Assembly (NCBI GenBank): GCA_002506485.1
Contig: DAXQ01000048.1
Coordinates: forward strand, 1-7,929
Direction of reading: 5' to 3'
DNA length: 7,929 bases
From: Euryarchaeota archaeon UBA136
Lineage (GTDB): Archaea > Thermoplasmatota > Poseidoniia > MGIII > CG-Epi1
Part shown: positions 4,094 through 7,929 of the stretch, piece after piece
How positions within the stretch are numbered: the first letter of the stretch is position 1
How the letters are laid out: every line of letters begins with the position of its first letter
Translations under genes and position numbers: made by a program
The notes under the pieces: model-generated
The model's input: only the letters and a program-made list of their open reading frames with translations
What the model was told of the DNA's origin: nothing
Databases searched by the model: none

Positions 4094-6684
4094 TCTTTTT
4101 CCTCGTCAACACCTAACTTGCTCTCTATAACCTCACCTGTTTCAGTATTGATAGTTTGTCCTGTCGCAGGATCATACCTGAATCCAGATTGCTGACTCAC
4201 ACCACCTATTTTCTGGGCATTATCACTTTCTTCATAATACTCCAGGTAATCATCCCCCTCTCCAAGTCTACTATAGACAAACATACCTAGACCTGCTATG
4301 CCCAAAACGATTAGAGGCGCCCAAATCAAAGGCTCATCGAAAAATGATTCCTCATCTGCAACTTCTTCTGGTTCAACAACCACAAATTCTTCAACTGTAA
4401 CATTTACTTCTGCATATGCCCGATTGTCTAACTCATTATATTCGTCAATAATATTGTCTGGATCAATGACTGCTTCCAAATAATATGTTCCCGGGGCTGT
4501 AGGTTGCCAATAGAATACACGAATTTCCTCACCATTTACCCTTCCTAATGGCTTGGTCTGGTAAATCTCAAGCAAGGCACCGTCAATGAAAAGGGATATT
4601 TCAGCACCTATACAATCTATAGATGCATTCTCCATATTTGTAACGCTCTCTGGACATTCGCAACATATCTCTGGTCCGAAATTCAAAGCACCCACTGTGA
4701 TTTTCAATGTTTCATTCAGATAAATCTGACTTGGCAACTGTGTCATTTCAATGGATAATTGATAATTTTTTGGTTTTATGAGAACTGTAGTATTAATTGA
4801 ATTATCAGCTAGGTTCTGATCCTCAAAATCACTATTGGTTATCTGCGCTACTACTGTGAGATTATGGAAACCAGGTACAGATGTTGTCTTCCAGAAAACT
4901 GTAACAAACCTGACTTCATTATACAATAAATCCTCCTGAGGTACATAATACACAGGATTTCCCTCAAAATCATAACTCTGGACCTCTGGTGAAGAAGAAT
5001 TGTCTAGGTAAACTACTAATTCAAAGGAAGGGATACCCGCCATATTATTACGTATCTGGACTATCATTTCCACATAAACTCCTTTGAATACAGGGTCTCC
5101 GGAATCCACAGAAACCAAAGTTAAATCATAATCGGGAGTGGCGACATTAATTAGCAGGGATTTGACATTGTTGCTTTCATCAAGCTCATCAATGACTTTA
5201 CCTGCATCCATGTGTCCTGAAACACTAGGCTGTTGCTCATCCCAAGTATATTCTCCCGTGATGTTGTAAAATTCACCTTCATCCAAGGAAAGTTGCCATG
5301 AATCTATTATTTCACCATCCACTCTCAATTCAACTATACAATTAGAGACAGCCATGGCCCCTGCGTTAAAGGCTGTAATTATTATATTCGATGGAATTCC
5401 ACGTACAGGTTGTCCCTCAATCGTAATTTCGTAAACGGTCATATCTGGTTTTGCTTCAAGTATTTCAACTTCAAAAGTGAAATTATTATCGTCTTCTTCC
5501 CATTCTTCTATTTCATCTAATGGATCTATCCTAACAACCAGCGTATGATTTCCTATAATATCAGTACCACTAGTTTTATCCCAAGTAATAGAGGATTGAG
5601 CCGCTCCGGGGATTATGGCCTGACCCCTTCGGGTAGCATTTGCTATATTATCTATAAAACTGTAACCAATCAATGATTCACTCCCTCCCTCTGAAATATC
5701 ATAGAAACCAATTCTAACATTGTTAGCTTCAACCACATAATCCTCATTCAGAACCTGGATAACCAAACTAACTGCATGATCCTGATAAGGTAAATCAAGC
5801 CAAGAATCATTAGGGTTAACTGTAAGATTCCAGGACTCATCCAATGTTAATTCAGGCGTATGTGCACGGATAGTCACTTGAGTGTCAAGAATATTGTCGT
5901 CTTCACTAAGCTCTTCAACCTGACCATCTGAATCCAAAAAGACCTCGATAGTATAATCACCAATATCATCTGGAAACCAAGTAATATTGAACTGAGCGGT
6001 CTCACCCTGACCAACAATAACTCTCATCTGAACTGTCTCAATGATAGAGGTCGTGCCGTTTAGAATCTGTCTGAATTCAATATAGAAATCGCTACAATCA
6101 GCCCTTCCCGCATTTTCAAACAGTGCCACAATATCAACATTATCTCCTTCGGCAGGATTCTCTGGAGTTATAATTAAAGTAAAATCTCCTTCAAGACCCT
6201 TGAGATTAGCTAAGGCCTCTGAATAAATAGTAAATTCATACACTATTCTATTATTATCCTCATTCGTTTCATTAATATCATCTTCATAATCAACAGCTAT
6301 AGTCAATACACGGTCGCCAACACCACCACAACCATCTAGGCCCTCTGGATTACATGTAAATTCAACTATGGCCTTCCTACTTTGATCTATAACTGCTTCA
6401 GTAGATTCATAGATAGGCATACACTGGTCATCAACGTCACATTCCGAAGTACTATTCCAAACAACAATTTTTACATTATTTGCAGGCTCAGCTCCATTAT
6501 TGACCACTTCAAAACTAATTTCCAGACCCTCGCCCTGAATAGGAAATTCAGGTGAAAAAGTAAAATTAATTGGTTCTAAATCACAATTACCGAACTCACA
6601 AGCCTGTGCTTCATCAGATGTTAGCAAAACAATTGCCAGAAAGGTCAAAATTATGGCGATGGGCCCTGCATATGTTCGGAACAT
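4090..6684 (-). CDS. Exported, membrane-anchored protein with six CARDB-type repeats
   Basis: Probable cell-surface protein of 864 residues; function unknown. A signal peptide occupies 1-28 (hydrophobic core about 9-21, then TSDEAQA before Cys29). Six beta-sandwich repeats of the CARDB type (cell-adhesion-related domain in bacteria and archaea) follow, at about 36-155, 162-272, 276-409, 413-515, 517-635 and 640-763; each closes with an acidic turn, for example NETNEDNN, VEELSEDDN, IEEWEEDDN, IDELDESNN, EDQNLADN and IDEYNELDN. A membrane helix (about 784-805) leads to a cytosolic tail of nearly 60 residues containing YDPATGQTINTETGEVIES. About 17 N-x-S/T sequons and several cysteine groups (82, 88, 111, 119; 674, 675, 677, 691) suggest glycosylation and disulfides. 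The frame stays open to an ATG at 6777, but that extension would overlap purB and its promoter; the start at 6684 puts the signal peptide at the N-terminus and lies 27 nt from a TATA box. CARDB domains occur in adhesins, but binding partners cannot be read from sequence. Confidence 0.85.
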   Translation of the reverse strand: MFRTYAGPIAIILTFLAIVLLTSDEAQACEFGNCDLEPINFTFSPEFPIQGEGLEISFEVVNNGAEPANNVKIVVWNSTSECDVDDQCMPIYESTEAVIDQSRKAIVEFTCNPEGLDGCGGVGDRVLTIAVDYEDDINETNEDNNRIVYEFTIYSEALANLKGLEGDFTLIITPENPAEGDNVDIVALFENAGRADCSDFYIEFRQILNGTTSIIETVQMRVIVGQGETAQFNITWFPDDIGDYTIEVFLDSDGQVEELSEDDNILDTQVTIRAHTPELTLDESWNLTVNPNDSWLDLPYQDHAVSLVIQVLNEDYVVEANNVRIGFYDISEGGSESLIGYSFIDNIANATRRGQAIIPGAAQSSITWDKTSGTDIIGNHTLVVRIDPLDEIEEWEEDDNNFTFEVEILEAKPDMTVYEITIEGQPVRGIPSNIIITAFNAGAMAVSNCIVELRVDGEIIDSWQLSLDEGEFYNITGEYTWDEQQPSVSGHMDAGKVIDELDESNNVKSLLINVATPDYDLTLVSVDSGDPVFKGVYVEMIVQIRNNMAGIPSFELVVYLDNSSSPEVQSYDFEGNPVYYVPQEDLLYNEVRFVTVFWKTTSVPGFHNLTVVAQITNSDFEDQNLADNSINTTVLIKPKNYQLSIEMTQLPSQIYLNETLKITVGALNFGPEICCECPESVTNMENASIDCIGAEISLFIDGALLEIYQTKPLGRVNGEEIRVFYWQPTAPGTYYLEAVIDPDNIIDEYNELDNRAYAEVNVTVEEFVVVEPEEVADEESFFDEPLIWAPLIVLGIAGLGMFVYSRLGEGDDYLEYYEESDNAQKIGGVSQQSGFRYDPATGQTINTETGEVIESKLGVDEEKD
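4096..4100 (+). terminator. Possible T-tract terminator for rpl15e-reductase unit
   Basis: Five T residues (TCTTTTTCC) begin 3 nt after the reductase stop codon on the plus strand, with no hairpin in front. This is a minimal archaeal oligo-T terminator at the right place, but it also encodes the glutamate/lysine end of the CARDB protein on the other strand, so base composition alone could produce it. Confidence 0.3.
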
Positions 6685-6707
6685 AATGATATGGTAACAA
6701 ATTACTA

Positions 6708-6715
6708 CATAAAAG
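6708..6715 (-). promoter_or_regulatory. TATA box of the CARDB gene
   Basis: On the minus strand CTTTTATG is centred about 27 nt upstream of the ATG at 6684, with no Shine-Dalgarno between. This predicts a leaderless or near-leaderless mRNA and is independent support for choosing 6684 over the upstream ATG at 6777. Confidence 0.55.
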
Positions 6716-6748
6716 TACTCCCCAAGGCAAGAAAATGGAAACAGAGAG

Positions 6749-6756
6749 TTTATAAT
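6749..6756 (+). promoter_or_regulatory. TATA box of purB
   Basis: TTTATAAT, preceded by the purine-rich GAAACAGAGAG that could act as a BRE, is centred about 24 nt upstream of the purB ATG at 6776. The sequence between box and ATG has no Shine-Dalgarno, so transcription is predicted to begin at or close to the ATG. Confidence 0.65.
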
Positions 6757-6775
6757 GGGCACTTTTTGCGAATAC

Positions 6776-7929
6776 ATGAACCCCGTTAGCGTGCTGGACT
6801 ACAGATACGGTACCGAAGAAATGCGAAACATTTTCAGGGCTGATTCATATTTGGGATTCTTATTGGATGTTGAAGCCACACTAGCTGAAGTTCAGGAAAC
6901 AAAGAAGATTATCCCTAAAAATACGTCGAAAAATATACGAAATGCAACATCTTTAGTTAAACGTGAAAGAGTAGAAGAAATAGAATCCGAGATTAATCAT
7001 GATATAATGGCAGTTGTAAAAGCACTTGAAGAAAAATCAGGGGATGCTGGAAAATGGATACACTTTGGAGCTACGAGCTATGATATTGTAGATACTGCTA
7101 GATCCATACAACATAAAAATGCCCTGGCCCTAATCGAAAAAGCAATTGATGATTTAATAATTTCATTGAGTAAACTATCTAAAAAACACAAGAAAACAGT
7201 AATGCTAGGTAGAACCCATGGTCAATGGGCAACACCAATTACATTTGGCCTCAAAATAGCTGTTTTTCTTTCTGAACTGAATCGGCATAAAGATCGTCTA
7301 AACGAGATTAAGCCTAGAATTGTAACTGGGAAATTTTTAGGAGCTGTGGGTTCTGGAGCTGCCATGGCTCCACATACCCTGGAAGTACAAACCGAAGTCT
7401 GTAATAGATTGGGCCTAAACGAACCCTTAGCTACCACTCAAATACTTGGTAGAGACCGAATAGCTGAGCTTGTTGCTTGGGGATCCAATCTGGCCACAAG
7501 CCTAGAAAAATTTACCTTAGAAGTAAGAAATCTTCAAAGAAGTGACATCGGAGAGGTCGCTGAGGCCTTTAACAAGAAAAAACAAGTTGGATCTTCTACT
7601 ATGGCTCAAAAAAAGAATCCGATCGCCTCTGAAAATATTGGAGGTCTAGCCAGAGTTGTGCGATCAATGATCTACACCACTTATGAGAATAATTTACAAT
7701 GGCATGAAAGAGACCTAGCTAATTCAAGTAGTGAAAGAATAATACTGCCACAGTTTTACATCCTGCTTGAATATATACTGATTAAGACAGAAAATGTCTT
7801 TTCAAATCTATTTGTAAATGTAGAACGTATGAAAGAAAACCTTGATGCGGCAGGAGGGTTACCTATGGCTGAGGCATTTGTTATCTCACTCAGCAAGACG
7901 GATTTGGGAAGACAGGCCGCACACGAATT
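6776..7929 (+). CDS. purB: Adenylosuccinate lyase, cut by window end
   Basis: Cleaves fumarate from SAICAR and from adenylosuccinate, acting twice in purine synthesis; cytoplasmic homotetramer of the fumarase/aspartase superfamily. 384 codons are present and the frame runs off the window end; the family is about 430-450 residues, so roughly 50-70 are missing. Motifs: DYRYGTEEMRNIF (8-20) at the N-terminus, NHDI (74-77), HFGATSYDIVDT (96-107) which marks PurB and not argininosuccinate lyase, the catalytic-histidine segment GRTHGQ (145-150), and the superfamily signature GSSTMAQKKNPIASENI (272-288). The signature is unusual: relatives normally read GSSxMPHKRNP, so Pro, His and Arg are Ala, Gln and Lys here. 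The start gives the canonical N-terminus and sits 24 nt after a TATA box. Confidence 0.94.
   Translation, partial: MNPVSVLDYRYGTEEMRNIFRADSYLGFLLDVEATLAEVQETKKIIPKNTSKNIRNATSLVKRERVEEIESEINHDIMAVVKALEEKSGDAGKWIHFGATSYDIVDTARSIQHKNALALIEKAIDDLIISLSKLSKKHKKTVMLGRTHGQWATPITFGLKIAVFLSELNRHKDRLNEIKPRIVTGKFLGAVGSGAAMAPHTLEVQTEVCNRLGLNEPLATTQILGRDRIAELVAWGSNLATSLEKFTLEVRNLQRSDIGEVAEAFNKKKQVGSSTMAQKKNPIASENIGGLARVVRSMIYTTYENNLQWHERDLANSSSERIILPQFYILLEYILIKTENVFSNLFVNVERMKENLDAAGGLPMAEAFVISLSKTDLGRQAAHE

Noticed and set aside
6685..6777. N-terminal extension of the CARDB frame to an ATG at 6777
   Set aside because: It overlaps the purB start and its TATA box, places 31 residues before a clear signal peptide, and has no promoter of its own; the ATG at 6684 has a TATA box at the right distance.
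7222..7437. Minus-strand open frame of 71 codons
   Set aside because: Antisense to the conserved core of purB; it has no features of its own.
1..7929. CRISPR, mobile element, defence system or tRNA/rRNA
   Set aside because: I looked for spaced direct repeats, transposase or integrase motifs and tRNA-like arms and saw none; all stretches over 300 bases are covered by coding genes.

Overview
The window reads as a fragment of an archaeal chromosome, visibly AT-rich and densely packed, with seven protein genes (two cut by the window ends) and no RNA gene, transposase, CRISPR array or phage gene that I can see. The archaeal assignment rests on ribosomal protein L15e (found only in archaea and eukaryotes), TATA boxes sitting about 24-28 nt upstream of start codons that lack a Shine-Dalgarno sequence, and archaeal-style PurD, PyrE and PurB. 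A large exported CARDB-repeat protein with a C-terminal anchor, together with the gene mix, suggests a marine Thermoplasmatota-type euryarchaeon (Marine Group II/III-like). That lineage call is inference.

Layout: positions 1-2230 hold a leftward cluster, in transcription order a sphingosine-kinase-like lipid kinase (2230-1190), pyrE (1150-623) and the start of purD (623-1, cut by the window edge). pyrE and purD overlap by one base (TAATG). A 93-bp divergent region (2231-2323) carries one near-symmetric TATA box and a 12-bp perfect palindrome. Rightward from it run rpl15e (2324-2944) and, 3 nt later, a CysJ-like FAD/NADPH reductase that lacks the FMN domain (2948-4093). This meets, stop codon over stop codon, a leftward gene for a six-repeat CARDB surface protein (true start most likely 6684, end 4090). 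A second divergent region (6685-6775) carries two TATA boxes back to back, one for the CARDB gene and one for purB (6776 to the window end).

Functionally, purD and purB are steps of de novo purine synthesis and pyrE is the pyrimidine phosphoribosyltransferase, so nucleotide synthesis flanks the window. L15e belongs to the large ribosomal subunit. The lipid kinase, the single-flavin reductase and the surface protein have no obvious pathway link to these genes. The most interesting points are the eukaryote-like sphingosine-kinase signature, the stand-alone reductase half tied to a ribosomal protein gene, the compact palindromic divergent promoter, and the consistent split between genes that look leaderless and genes with a Shine-Dalgarno. 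I found no evidence of a wholly new multi-gene system.
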